Positions 16,413-25,800 of a DNA stretch of 33,869 nucleotides are shown here, piece after piece. Every line of letters begins with the position of its first letter. Position 1 is the first letter of the stretch. Source of the DNA: Streptomyces sp. CBMA123 (lineage in GTDB: Bacteria > Actinomycetota > Actinomycetes > Streptomycetales > Streptomycetaceae); NCBI RefSeq assembly GCF_014596465.1, contig NZ_MECK01000626.1, forward strand, positions 1-33,869. The letters run 5' to 3'. Below the pieces are notes generated by a model. It was given only the letters and a program-made list of their open reading frames with translations. It was not told the origin of the DNA and did not search any database. The translations under genes were made by a program, and so were the position numbers.

Positions 16413-17576
16413 TCAGGCGCCCGGCGGCTCGGAGGTGTGCGGACCGGTCGGAACCGTCCCCACGGGTGACCCCAGCAGGTGGGCCAGGCCGTCGGCGAGG
16501 CCGCCGCGCCAGCAGGCGTAGTCGTGGCCGCCGTTGAACTCGCGGTAGTGGAGGTCGTAACCCCGGGCGGTGAGGACGTCCCGCAGGTGGCGGTTCTGGG
16601 TGAGCAGCATCCACTCCTGGAGGCCGACCTCGACGTAGAACCGGGCCTCCCGCCGCTGCTCGACGGCGAAGCGGCGGGTCAGCCATTCGCTGCCCTCGTC
16701 GAACTCCGTCTCGTCCGGCCACCAGAAGGAGCCGGACTGGGAGAGCGCGTTGCCGAAGCGGTCCGGCCGCCGGAAGGCCGCGTAGGCGGCCGTGAGGCCG
16801 CCCGCGCTCTGGCCGGCGACGACGGTGCGGCGCGGGTCGGTGGTCGCGCCGAACTCGGCGCCGGCCCAGGGGAGGAGGCGGTCGGCGAGGAGGTCGACGA
16901 AGGCCGGGTTGCAGCTGAGGTCGTCGGGGCGTCCCGGCCCCATGGTGTGGACGAGCAGGGTGACGGTGGGCGGGATCGCGCCGTCCGCTACCAGGTTGTC
17001 GAGGGTGTCGCCGACGGACAGCACCTCGCCCCACAGCTCGCCGTCGAGCAGCAGCGCCACCGGGTACGGGCCCGCGCCGTGTCCGGCCGGGAGGTGCCTG
17101 GCCGGGAGGTGGACGTCGACCCGCCGCCCGGCGACGGTGTGGCGGACGGTGCGCCCGCGCGGCACGTCCTCGCGCCGCCGGACGTACGGCTGGGCGGGGG
17201 CCTCCGGCAGGCTGAGCACCGAGGAGGGGTGGCGGCCGTCGCGGGCCGGGAGGCGGGGTTCGGTGTCGTGGGGGTCGGGGCGGGCGTGGTCGAGGACGTG
17301 CAGCCAGTCGGCCCGGGTGGTGCCGGGGGTCGGGCCGTGGAAGGGGTGCAGCTGGTAGGAGGCGCGGTGGTCGGCGCGCAGCCGGTGGGTGAGTTCCCAG
17401 CGGCCACCCCGGCGCCGCATCAGGTGCGGGGTGAGGTCTCCGGCGTGCCGGTCCTTGTCGGTGACGGTGTGCACGAGGGCGAGCACGCCGTCGCAGTCCT
17501 GCGCGGTGGACACGAAGGTGACCAGCCGGTACGCGGGGTCGTCGGGGTCGGGGGCGATCAGCGGGAAGGTGGTCAA
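16413..17576 (-). CDS. Enterochelin esterase-like hydrolase (Fes family)
   Basis: A 387-residue esterase that probably opens the siderophore lactone in the cytoplasm to release iron. It has a Fes-like N-terminal part (RLVTFVSTAQDCDGVLAL, RADHRASYQLHPFHGPTP) and a C-terminal alpha/beta-hydrolase esterase part with VALLLDGELWG, VAGQSAGGLTAAYAAFRRP (nucleophile Ser257) and FNGGHDYACWR (His351). The start chosen is the TTG at 17576, 17 bases after the permease stop, with GAAGGA upstream; the longer frame runs through the permease antisense and is not credible. It is the second gene of an iron-box-controlled operon, and a lactone-cleaving Fes agrees with an NRPS that ends in Thr-TE. Confidence 0.92.
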   Translation of the reverse strand: MTTFPLIAPDPDDPAYRLVTFVSTAQDCDGVLALVHTVTDKDRHAGDLTPHLMRRRGGRWELTHRLRADHRASYQLHPFHGPTPGTTRADWLHVLDHARPDPHDTEPRLPARDGRHPSSVLSLPEAPAQPYVRRREDVPRGRTVRHTVAGRRVDVHLPARHLPAGHGAGPYPVALLLDGELWGEVLSVGDTLDNLVADGAIPPTVTLLVHTMGPGRPDDLSCNPAFVDLLADRLLPWAGAEFGATTDPRRTVVAGQSAGGLTAAYAAFRRPDRFGNALSQSGSFWWPDETEFDEGSEWLTRRFAVEQRREARFYVEVGLQEWMLLTQNRHLRDVLTARGYDLHYREFNGGHDYACWRGGLADGLAHLLGSPVGTVPTGPHTSEPPGA

Positions 17577-17593
17577 CTTCGTTCGTTCCTTCG

Positions 17594-19753
17594 TCAGTTG
17601 GTTCGGCGGGAGAGCAGTACCCAGAGCAGGAAGGGCCCGCCGAGCACGGTGGTGACGATGCCGACCGGGATCTCCACCCCGCCGATCAGCACCCGCCCCA
17701 GGGTGTCCGCGAGGACGACGAGCAGCGCACCGGTCAGCGCGGAGCCGAGCACCGGGACCCGGGCCGGTCCGGCCAGCCGGGCGGCGATCACCGGCGCGGC
17801 GAGCGCCACGAAGCCGACCGGCCCGCAGACCCCGACGGCGAGCCCGGCGAGCGTGACGGCCAGCAGCAGGCAGAGCAGCCGGACCCGGGCGGGGTCGACG
17901 CCGAGGGAGGCGGCCACGCTGTCGTCGAAGCGCAGCACCGCCAGCCGGCGGGCCACCGCCAGGGCGAGTGGGACCAGCACGGCGAGCCCGATCAGGACGG
18001 GCGCGGCGATGGCGTAGTCCCGCCCGTTGAGGCTGCCGGAGGTCCAGACGTACAGCGAGCCGGCCGAGTTGAGCGAGCGCCGGGCCAGCGCGATCTGGAT
18101 GACCGCCGAGGCCAGCGCCGACATGGCGAGCCCGACGACCAGCACCCGGTAGCCGCGCGCGCCGAGCCCGCCGGATACCAGGGCGACCACCAGGACGGCG
18201 GCCAGCGCGCCGAGCGGTCCGGCCCACCAGGCGCCGAAGGTGCCGGAGGCGGTGGCGGAGATCAGGACGGCGGCGGTGGCGCCGTCGTTGACGCCGAGGA
18301 GTTCGGGGGTGGCCAGCCGGTTGCGGGCGAGGGTCTGGGTCAGGCAGCCGGCGAGTCCGAGGGCGGCGCCGGCGGCGAGTCCGGCGACGATCCGGCCGAG
18401 CCGGAACTTCTGCACCAGCAGCACGTCCAGCCGTTCGCCGTGGCCGAACACGGCCTGGAAGGTGCGGCCGAGGCCGAGTTCGCTCTGCCCGGCGTGCGCG
18501 GAGACGACCACGGCGGCGAGCAGCCCGGCGGCCAGGGCGAGTCCGGCGAGCAGGGGCCGGCGCGGGACGAGCAGCGACCAGGCTCCGTGGCGCAGCACCA
18601 AGTCCGGTCGCACCGGGCGTGGTTCGGATCGCCGGACGGGCGGAGCGTCGGAGCCGGGGTCGTTGAGCGCCAGGGCGGCGGAGCGGCGGGAGCGGACGAT
18701 GGCGATCAGCGCGGGGGCGCCGACCAGGGCGACGATCACCGACACCGGCGCCTCGAAGGGCCGGGCCACCACCCGGGCGAGGACGTCCGCGCCGGTCAGC
18801 ACGGCGGCGCCGAACAGCCCGGCGAGCAGGGTGAGTCGGCCGATCCGGGGCCCGGCGAGGGCGCGGGCCAGGAAGCCGGCGAGCAGGCCGAGGAAGGAGA
18901 TCGGCCCGGCCAGGGCGACGGCGGAGGCGGTGAGCAGGGTGACGGCGACGGCGACGGCCGCGCGGGTGGCGCCGGGGCGGTGGCCGAGGCCGCGGGCGAG
19001 GTCGTCGCCGAGGGCGAGCGCGGTGAGCGGCCGGGTGGTGAGCAGGGCGAGCAGGAAGCCGGCGCCGAGGACGGGGGCGAGCCGGCGCAGGGTCGTCCAG
19101 CCCTCCACCCCGGCCAGTGAGCCGAGCACCCACACCCGGTAACGGTCGTACGCTTCGGGTGAGTTGACGATGAGGACGCCGGTGATGCCGCCGAAGGTCG
19201 CGCCGACGGCGGAGCCGCCGAGGACGAGTCGCATGGGGGAGCCGCCGCCCCGGCTGCCCGCGATCAGCAGGACCAGGGTGCTGGCGAGGACGGCGCCGCC
19301 GAAGGCGAAGGCGAGGTACCCGTAGGAGGTCTGCACACCGAGCACGGCGATGCCGAGCACGACGCCGAGCGAGGCGCCCGCGTTGACGCCGAGCAGGCCG
19401 GTCTCGGCCAGCGGATTGCGGGTGACGGACTGGAGTTGGGCACCGGCCACGCCGAGGGCGGCGCCGACCAGCAGGGCGGTGAGGGTGCGGGGCAGTCGCA
19501 GTTCGCCGACGACCAGGGCGAGCCGGCCGTCGGCGCGGGCGCCGTGGCGGTCGAGCAGGTAGTCCAGCACCCGTCCGGCGCCGGCCTCGCCGGCGCCGAC
19601 CGACAGCGACAGCGCGGTGAGCGCGAGCAGGAGCGCGACCGCCCCGGCGGCGACCGCCCAGGCGCCGCCCCGCAGGGCCCGGGCCGGTGGGGGAGGGGCG
19701 TCGGGCGCGGTGGCGGTGGACGCTTCGTGGACGTCCACGTGCGACGATGTCAT
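17594..19753 (-). CDS. Fused two-domain FecCD-type iron-siderophore permease
   Basis: A 719-residue membrane protein in which two FecCD permeases, usually separate FepD and FepG-like subunits, are joined. The first copy spans about residues 30-370 (RLPRTLTALLVGAALGVAGA, NPLAETGLLGVNAGAS, coupling-loop region LAGFLARALAGPRIGRL). After a hydrophilic linker the second spans about 395-719 (LGRIVAGLAAGAALGLAG, NRLATPELLGVNDGA, coupling loop near APVIAARLAGPARVPVL, GVEIPVGIVTTVLGGPFFL-like end). Each half should supply about ten helices. The arrangement resembles FhuB. Its ATPase is probably the FepC-like protein at 20.9 kb. The ATG at 19753 touches the iron box and has no Shine-Dalgarno sequence, suggesting a leaderless message or a start further in. 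Confidence 0.93.
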   Translation of the reverse strand: MTSSHVDVHEASTATAPDAPPPPARALRGGAWAVAAGAVALLLALTALSLSVGAGEAGAGRVLDYLLDRHGARADGRLALVVGELRLPRTLTALLVGAALGVAGAQLQSVTRNPLAETGLLGVNAGASLGVVLGIAVLGVQTSYGYLAFAFGGAVLASTLVLLIAGSRGGGSPMRLVLGGSAVGATFGGITGVLIVNSPEAYDRYRVWVLGSLAGVEGWTTLRRLAPVLGAGFLLALLTTRPLTALALGDDLARGLGHRPGATRAAVAVAVTLLTASAVALAGPISFLGLLAGFLARALAGPRIGRLTLLAGLFGAAVLTGADVLARVVARPFEAPVSVIVALVGAPALIAIVRSRRSAALALNDPGSDAPPVRRSEPRPVRPDLVLRHGAWSLLVPRRPLLAGLALAAGLLAAVVVSAHAGQSELGLGRTFQAVFGHGERLDVLLVQKFRLGRIVAGLAAGAALGLAGCLTQTLARNRLATPELLGVNDGATAAVLISATASGTFGAWWAGPLGALAAVLVVALVSGGLGARGYRVLVVGLAMSALASAVIQIALARRSLNSAGSLYVWTSGSLNGRDYAIAAPVLIGLAVLVPLALAVARRLAVLRFDDSVAASLGVDPARVRLLCLLLAVTLAGLAVGVCGPVGFVALAAPVIAARLAGPARVPVLGSALTGALLVVLADTLGRVLIGGVEIPVGIVTTVLGGPFLLWVLLSRRTN

Positions 19754-19771
19754 AAGGTAAGGCTAACCTAA
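19753..19771. promoter_or_regulatory. Iron box between the divergent uptake genes
   Basis: TAAGGTAAGGCTAACCTAA matches the iron-box consensus at 17 of 19 positions. It sits between the permease-esterase operon (- strand) and the binding protein-ATPase operon (+ strand), 90 bases before the latter's ATG, and overlaps the proposed permease start codon. DmdR/IdeR control of both sides is expected. Confidence 0.92.
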
Positions 19772-19861
19772 TCAACGGGGGCGTCCCGTGGGGCACCGCC
19801 GCGCTGCCCGGCTGCCCGGATGCCACCCAACTCCCGTACCACCCCCGCCCCGGAGGCATCC

Positions 19862-20884
19862 ATGCCGTACGCCCAGAGCCCGCTCCGCCCCACCCGCCGC
19901 CACGCGGCCCGGGCGCTGGCCGTCACCGGGGCGGCCGCCCTCCTGCTCACCGGCTGCGGCTCCTCGGGCTCGAACTCCGAGAAGTCCTCGAACTCCGCGT
20001 CCGCCGCCCCGGGCAGCGCGGCGGACGCGGCCGACGGCGGCAAGCGCACCGTCAAGGACGCCACCGGCAAGGCCGTCGAGGTCCCCGCCGCGCCCCAGCG
20101 GATCGTCACCCTCACCCAGGAGGACCTCGACGCGGTGCTCGCCCTCGGCGTCAAGCCGGTCGGCATCACCAACGGCCAGGGGCTGGGCGAGCCGCCCGCG
20201 TACCTCAAGGACAAGGTCCAGGGCGTGCCGGTGGTCGGCAACCTGCTGCAGCCGGTGATGGACAAGGTGATCGCCGCCAAGCCCGACCTCATCCTGGCCG
20301 GCGACATGCAGGACGAGCAGGTGCTCAAGCAGCTGCGCGAGATCACCCCCGCCACCCTGGTCACCATGGCGCCCACCGATGACTGGAAGCTCGCCTTCCG
20401 GGGCATCGGGAACGCCGTCAACAAGCTCGACCGGGCCGACAAGGTGATCGACGACTACCAGGCCAAGGCCGTCAGGGCCGGCGCCGACCTCGGCAAGAAC
20501 AAGGGCGCCGCCGTCTCCATCGTCCGCTGGAACCCGACCGGCCCGAGCTGGATGGAGAGGAAGCAGTTCGCGAGCGGCGTCGCCCTCGACATGGGCCTCA
20601 CCCGCCCGGCCGTCCAGGACAAGGACGGCAACGCCCACAGCCCGGCGCTCAGCCTGGAGAAGCTCTCCGAGATCGACGGCGACTGGCTGTTCCTGTCCAC
20701 CCTCACCGACGACGGCAAGGCCGCGCTCAAGGACGTCCAGTCCAAGCCCGCCTACCGGCAGTTGACCGCGGTGAGGAACGACCACACCGTCACCGTGGAC
20801 GGTTCGGTCTGGTCCACCCGGGGCGGCCCGCTGGCGGCCGACGTCGTCATCGGCGACCTCGGCAAGGCCCTGGCCGGATCCTGA
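19862..20884 (+). CDS. Iron-siderophore ABC transporter substrate-binding lipoprotein
   Basis: A 340-residue FepB/FecB-type binding lipoprotein that captures the ferric siderophore outside the membrane. The N-terminus has RPTRRHAARAL, a possible twin-arginine motif, then a hydrophobic stretch and the lipobox LLTGC with lipidated Cys32, followed by a Ser/Ala-rich tether. The mature part has the periplasmic-binding-family pattern: KAVEVPAAPQRIVTL, DLDAVLALGVKPVGI, VIAAKPDLILAGD, YQAKAVRAGAD and the closing STRGGPLAADVVIGDLGKAL. The ATG at 19862 is chosen over one at 19820 because GGAGG lies 5 bases before it and it gives a normal signal peptide. The ATPase gene follows after 26 bases. Confidence 0.93.
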   Translation: MPYAQSPLRPTRRHAARALAVTGAAALLLTGCGSSGSNSEKSSNSASAAPGSAADAADGGKRTVKDATGKAVEVPAAPQRIVTLTQEDLDAVLALGVKPVGITNGQGLGEPPAYLKDKVQGVPVVGNLLQPVMDKVIAAKPDLILAGDMQDEQVLKQLREITPATLVTMAPTDDWKLAFRGIGNAVNKLDRADKVIDDYQAKAVRAGADLGKNKGAAVSIVRWNPTGPSWMERKQFASGVALDMGLTRPAVQDKDGNAHSPALSLEKLSEIDGDWLFLSTLTDDGKAALKDVQSKPAYRQLTAVRNDHTVTVDGSVWSTRGGPLAADVVIGDLGKALAGS

Positions 20885-20910
20885 GCGCGGCTGGAACCGG
20901 GGGCTGTGAG

Positions 20911-21693
20911 ATGGAGTTGACGATCCAGGGCGTCACCGCCGGGTACCGCCCCGGCCGCCCGGTGCTCGGCGGCATCGACCTCACCGTGCCCGCCGGGCAG
21001 GTGGTGGCGGTGGTCGGCCCGAACGGCTGCGGCAAGTCCACCCTGCTGCGGGCGGTGGCCCGGCTGCACCGGCCCGACGGGGGGCGGATCCTGGTCGGCG
21101 GCGAGGACATCTGGCGGCTGAGCCCGCGCCGGGCCGCCCACCGGGTCGCGCTGCTCCCGCAGAGCCCCCAGGCGCCCGAGGCGGTCACCGTGGCCGGGCT
21201 GGTCCGCTACGGGCGCCACCCGCACCAGGGCCTGTTCCGCCAGTGGTCGCCCGACGACGAACGGCTCACCGCCGAGGCCCTGCGCGCCACCGGTGTGGAC
21301 GCCCTCGCCGACCGCCGCCTCGACCAGCTCTCCGGCGGCCAGCGCCAGCGCTGCTGGCTCGCCATGGTGCTCGCCCAGGACGCCCCGGTGGTGCTGCTGG
21401 ACGAGCCGACCAGCGCGCTCGACCTCGGCCACGCGGTGGAGGTGCTGGAACTGGTCCGGGAGGTCGCGGCGGGCGGGCGCACGGTGGTGATGGTCCTGCA
21501 CGACCTCGCGGCCGCCGCCCGCTACGCCGACCTGCTGGTCGCCCTGCGGGGCGGGGCGGTGGTGGCCTGCGGGCCGCCCCGGGAGGTGGTGGACGCGCCG
21601 CTGGTGCGGGCGCTGTACGACATCGACAGCCACGTCCTGGCCGCGCCGGGCGACGGCGCCCCGGTCATCGTGCCCCGGGCGCCGCGGGGCTGA
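20911..21693 (+). CDS. Iron-siderophore ABC transporter ATP-binding protein (FepC-like)
   Basis: A 260-residue ATPase of the FepC/FhuC group that powers the permease. It has Walker A GPNGCGKST (residues 36-44), Q-loop region LLPQSPQAPEAVTV, signature LSGGQRQR (140-147), Walker B VVLLDEPTSALD with Asp164/Glu165 and the switch His197. It lies directly after the binding-protein gene in the same operon, and no second ATPase is present in the window, so it is the probable partner of the fused permease on the other strand. A strong hairpin follows the stop. Confidence 0.95.
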   Translation: MELTIQGVTAGYRPGRPVLGGIDLTVPAGQVVAVVGPNGCGKSTLLRAVARLHRPDGGRILVGGEDIWRLSPRRAAHRVALLPQSPQAPEAVTVAGLVRYGRHPHQGLFRQWSPDDERLTAEALRATGVDALADRRLDQLSGGQRQRCWLAMVLAQDAPVVLLDEPTSALDLGHAVEVLELVREVAAGGRTVVMVLHDLAAAARYADLLVALRGGAVVACGPPREVVDAPLVRALYDIDSHVLAAPGDGAPVIVPRAPRG

Positions 21694-21711
21694 CGGGCCG
21701 GCTGCCGGTAC

Positions 21712-21740
21712 GGCGGCGCCACCCCCGGGGTGGCGCCGCC
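21712..21740. terminator. Hairpin terminator after the siderophore ATPase gene
   Basis: A 14-bp perfect inverted repeat (21712-21725 with 21727-21740; arm GGCGGCGCCACCCC) starts 18 bases past the stop. The innermost bases must open to form a loop. It separates the siderophore island from the downstream operon. Confidence 0.82.
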
Positions 21741-21826
21741 TGCGCGTGTCCGGTGGCGGAGGTGTCCGGGGGTCCGGGCGTCCGGTGGCGAGGTGCCCGA
21801 AGGCGGCCCCCTCGTGCCCGATCGAT

Positions 21827-21840
21827 CACTCGTTCGAGTG
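21827..21840. promoter_or_regulatory. Inverted repeat upstream of the MoxR/VWA operon, candidate operator
   Basis: CACTCG-TT-CGAGTG is a perfect 6-bp inverted repeat with a 2-base centre, 128 bases before the first start of the operon. The 21,741-21,968 spacer otherwise holds no gene. A TTGTCA at 21886-21891 might be a -35 element, but no convincing -10 box at proper spacing was seen. A regulator is not identified. Confidence 0.35.
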
Positions 21841-21968
21841 GTTTCGGCTCGCCCGCCCACCAGCGGCCTCCCCCCGCCCGTCGGGTTGTCAGTGTCCCTC
21901 GCTACGTTCCTCGCATCGCTGGTCGGCAGGGTGACCAGGACGACGTTCCCGGTGGGAGGAGTACGGCC

Positions 21969-22826
21969 GTGGCATGGGTGGAAACGGGCGCGGGCGGGTA
22001 CCGCGTCGCGCTCGACGGAGCGGGCAGGGTGGTGTGCCGCAACGCGGCGGGCCGCGAGCTCAAAACCGTTCCGTCGAAGCTCGGTGACGACCCGGTGGTC
22101 ACCCAGCTCAAGCAGCTCGCCGAGTGGCTCGCGGCGCACGAGCGGCGCTGCCAGGAGGACGTCGAGCGGTGGATGGTGCGCTCGCTGCCGGTGCCCGCCG
22201 CCGTGCTCGCCGCCGTCTGGCCGGACGAGGCCTGGCAGGCCGTCCTGCGGGACGTCGTGGTCACCGGCGCGGACGGCGCCGTGGCCGGCTTCCTGCGCGA
22301 CGCCGACGCCGAGCGCGGCCTCGGCCTGGTCGACCTGGACGGCGACACCGTGCGCCTCACCGACAGCGAGGTCCTGATACCCCACCCGGTGCTGCTCCCG
22401 GACCTCGACGACCTGCGCGAGTTCGCCGTCGAACTCGGCGTCTCCCAGCGCGTCCAGCAGCTCTACCGCGAGGTCTGGCACCGGCCCGCCGAGCCCCCGG
22501 CCGGCACCGGGCTGAGCACCTACGCCGGCGGCCGCTACCGCGAACTGCGCGAGCTGGTCGGGCGCTGCACCCGGCTCGGCTGCCGGGTCCGCGGCGGCTC
22601 CGCCGTCCAGCCGATCACCGAGGGCGGCCGCACTGTCGAGGCCCGGGTGTGGGTCGGCGACTACTACGAGTACGACGCCTGCGAGACGGGCGCGCTCAGC
22701 TGGGCCGGCCCCGACGGCCGGTCCCTGCCGCTCACCGAGGTCGGGCCGGTCGCCTGGTCCGAGGGCATGAGGATGGCCGCCGCCCTGTACGCGGGCCGCA
22801 CGATCGAAGGGGAGGACGCCGCATGA
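21969..22826 (+). CDS. Stand-alone DUF4132-domain protein
   Basis: A 285-residue protein with the features of DUF4132, the domain found at the C-terminus of WGR/MolR-like proteins such as E. coli YehI: RELKTVPSKLGDDPVVTQLKQL (from about residue 29), an Arg-rich HERRCQEDVERWMV helix, WPDEAWQAVLRDVVV, and a later VRLTDSEVLIPHPVLLPDLDDLREFAVELGV segment. Function is unknown. The GTG at 21969 has GGGAGGA 8 bases upstream; the longer frame extends back over the terminator and is rejected. Its TGA overlaps the ATG of the next gene (ATGA). It is the first gene of a five-gene operon with MoxR, VWA and SWIM proteins, and so probably belongs to the same complex. Confidence 0.8.
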   Translation: MAWVETGAGGYRVALDGAGRVVCRNAAGRELKTVPSKLGDDPVVTQLKQLAEWLAAHERRCQEDVERWMVRSLPVPAAVLAAVWPDEAWQAVLRDVVVTGADGAVAGFLRDADAERGLGLVDLDGDTVRLTDSEVLIPHPVLLPDLDDLREFAVELGVSQRVQQLYREVWHRPAEPPAGTGLSTYAGGRYRELRELVGRCTRLGCRVRGGSAVQPITEGGRTVEARVWVGDYYEYDACETGALSWAGPDGRSLPLTEVGPVAWSEGMRMAAALYAGRTIEGEDAA

Positions 22827-25800
22827 CCACCACCGTCCCGCACCAGGGCGCCGCGACGCCCGAGGCGCTGCTCGACGCCGGCGCCGTCCTGCCCTCCGGC
22901 ACCCTGCCCGACGCCGGCCGCCCCGACAGCGCCGCCGACGTGCTCACCGCCCGCGGCTACGCCCACCCCGCCCTCGACGGCCGCCGGATCGTCCGGCTCG
23001 TCCCCGGCGCGCTCGGCCCCGCCGAGGACCTCGCGCTGGAGTTCCTCGGCCTCGCCCCCGACGGGGAGCCCGCCGAGGTCGGCCAGGTCCGCCAGGAGGC
23101 GCTCGGCTTCCCTGCCTGGGCGCTGGTCCACGACCCCGCCAACGGGCACCACGCGCTCGCCCTGGTCAAGGACCTGGAACGGCTGGCCCGGCAGGCCCGG
23201 TCCAAGCCCGGCGCCGCCAAGGACGGCTTCGACGAGCTCGCCACCCGGCTCGGCCGCGCCGTCCCGCACTTCCTGCCCACCTTCTGCGAGGAGGTCGGCC
23301 GGATCTTCCTCGCCCACGGCAACCAGACCTACGCCGCCGCCTGGTTCGGCAAGGCCCGCGAGGCCGAGCGCACCCACACCCTGCCCGTCGACGAGGAGCG
23401 GCTGCGCGCCGTCTTCCTGGAGTTCGCCCTGGCCGGTGCGCTCACCGTCAAGTCCCTGCGCCAGTACGTCAAGGAGCTCGCCCGGCGGCTCGACCCGCAG
23501 ACCGCCTGGCAGCGCTTCCGCCAGCTGTGCACCGAACGCTCCGCGGCCGGCATGGCCCCGTACGCCGGGGTCGCCGAGGACGCCCGAGCGCTGATTCGGG
23601 CCGCCGGGCTGGACCGCGCCGAGCACGAACAGGCCCTGCTCGCCGAGCTGCTGGAGTCCCCGGCGGTCAACCGGGCGCCCGCCGCGTTCTGGACGTCCTG
23701 GCACGGCGCCCTCGTCGAACTGGGCCGCCGCGACGCCCAGATCCGCACCCGACTGCTGGAGCTGCTGCCCGACCCGGCCACCGGCGGCACCGACGCCGCC
23801 GCGCAGGACGCCGCCTGGCTGGCGGTCCTCGCCGACACCGGCGCCGAGGAACTCCTCACCGGCCCGCGCGCCGAGGGCGCCGAGCCCGCCGCCGCCTGGC
23901 TGCAGCGCTGGTGCCACCACCTCGGCCGCGGCTACCGCAACAGGCCCAGCTGCCCGGACACCGTCGCCCTGGCCGGGCGGATGGTCGAGCGGCTGCGCGC
24001 CGACGCCGTCCCGGTCGACCTCCTCACCGGCACCAACGGCAGCCTTACCCGGATCGACCTGCTGGAACTCCTGCTCGCCGCGGGCATCCCGGTGGCCGAC
24101 CCGCCGGCCGGCCTCGGCCTCGACCTGCGCCAGTGGGTCTCCCAGAGCGGCACGGAGGGCCGGCCGGGTGCGGCCGGCGCCTCACTCGCCGCCGTCGCCG
24201 CCGACGCACGCTTCCGGCCGCTGCTGCGCCGCGCCGCCCCGGCCGCCTGGGAGCCGGCCGTCACGCACCAGTCGGCCGCCCTGCCGCTGCTGAACGAGCT
24301 GTTCCGGGAGTGGGCCGAGGAGCGCGCCGAGGACCTCGCCACCATCCGCGGCCTGGTCGGCGCCGACGACCTGGTCCGCTCGCTGACCCTGCACCGCACC
24401 GCCATCCGCACGGTCGCCCCGGCCGCCGCCGAGAAGATCGCCGCGCTCGACGTCACCGGGCTGCTCACCCGCGCCCTCGGCGCCGGCATCCTGGACGAAC
24501 TCGGCTGGCCCGCCCTGGAGGACGCGCTCGCCCGGCTCGCCGACCCGCCCGCCCCCGACGCCCACCCGCGCACCGCCCCCGGCCACCGCCGCCAGGGCCT
24601 CGACGACCTGATCGTCGAGGACGCCTGGCCCCACCTCGTCCTCGCCCGCCACGACCGGGCCCTCGTGGTCGGCCCGGACGGCATCCTGCTGGAGCACACC
24701 CTGCGGGTGCCCCCGCTGCCCGGCACGTACAACCGGCCCCGGCTGCGGTTCGTCGACGGCGAACTCCTCGTCGTCTGGCAGGAGGCCGGCGGCCAGAAGG
24801 CCTACTGGTCCAGCCGACCGGAGCAGGTCTTCGAGCTGACCGGCCGCAGCATCGCCGGCTACCACTACGGCGACCGCCACCCCGACGACACCTCCCTCCC
24901 GCTGCCCGGCGGCGGCCGCACCACCGGCGCCCGCCCGCTGCACCCCGGCGACACCCGGCTGCCCGAGGCACACCCCGTCCTCGGCGACGGCACCGGCCAC
25001 TGGACAGTGCGCCACGCCCCGGACGGCACCGCGGTCCTGCACGAACTCGACCCGGCCACCGGCACCCTGGGCCGGGCCGCCGAACCGCCGGTGATCGCCG
25101 CCACCGCGGCGGCCGGCCGGCTCGTCCTCGACAGCACCCGCCTGCTGCCGCTGCAGCCCGGTCTGGAGGGCACCCCGCTCGGCACCGACGGCACCGTGCT
25201 CGGCAGCTGGGTCCGCCGCGACGCCGGACGCGCCGTCACCACCTTCACCGCCGACGGGCAGCGCATCGTCCTGCCGCAGGACGGGCGCGACGACACCCAG
25301 GCCCACATCGTCCCGGTCGGCCGGCTCGCCCTGCCCGGCGCGCAGGGCCCGGTGGTCACCCGCACCGGCGAGTTCCTCTTCCTCAACCTGCCCGGTCTCG
25401 CGGGCGGCGCGGACCGCACCGCGGGCGTGCGCTCCTGCCGGTCGGGCGAGCTGTCCGCCGCCGGCACCGCGCTGATCCCGCCGTACGACCACTGGCACGC
25501 CCTGCGGCCCCGCGACGAGGCGGGCTCCCGGGTGCTGCGCGCCCTGACCACCGAGCAGGCCGCCCGACTGATCGACCTCGCCTGGCCCGTCGACACCGAA
25601 CCCCTCCCGGCGGACGAGCAGCGCTGGCTCACCGTCCAGGGAGTGCGGCGCCCGCTCGCCCAGCACGGCGAGGCCCGCGGCAGCCTGCCGGTCGAGGCGG
25701 TCGGCGCCGCCCTCCCGGGGATCACCCACCCGCTGCTGCTGGCCGGCGTCGCCGGGTTCGCCCGCACCGCCGCCGACCTGCTCGACCGGGTCGCCCGGTT

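Noticed and set aside
16372..17034. 220-codon - strand frame overlapping the esterase
   Set aside because: Arg/Pro-rich shadow of the esterase in another frame with no domain signal.
17577..19859. Upstream extension of the esterase frame to a 1148-residue protein
   Set aside because: The extension lies over the permease gene in another frame and is Arg/Pro-rich without motifs; the Fes-like protein begins at about 17576.
19820..19861. Earlier ATG start for the binding lipoprotein
   Set aside because: No ribosome-binding site precedes it and it would place extra residues before the signal peptide; the ATG at 19862 has GGAGG at proper spacing.
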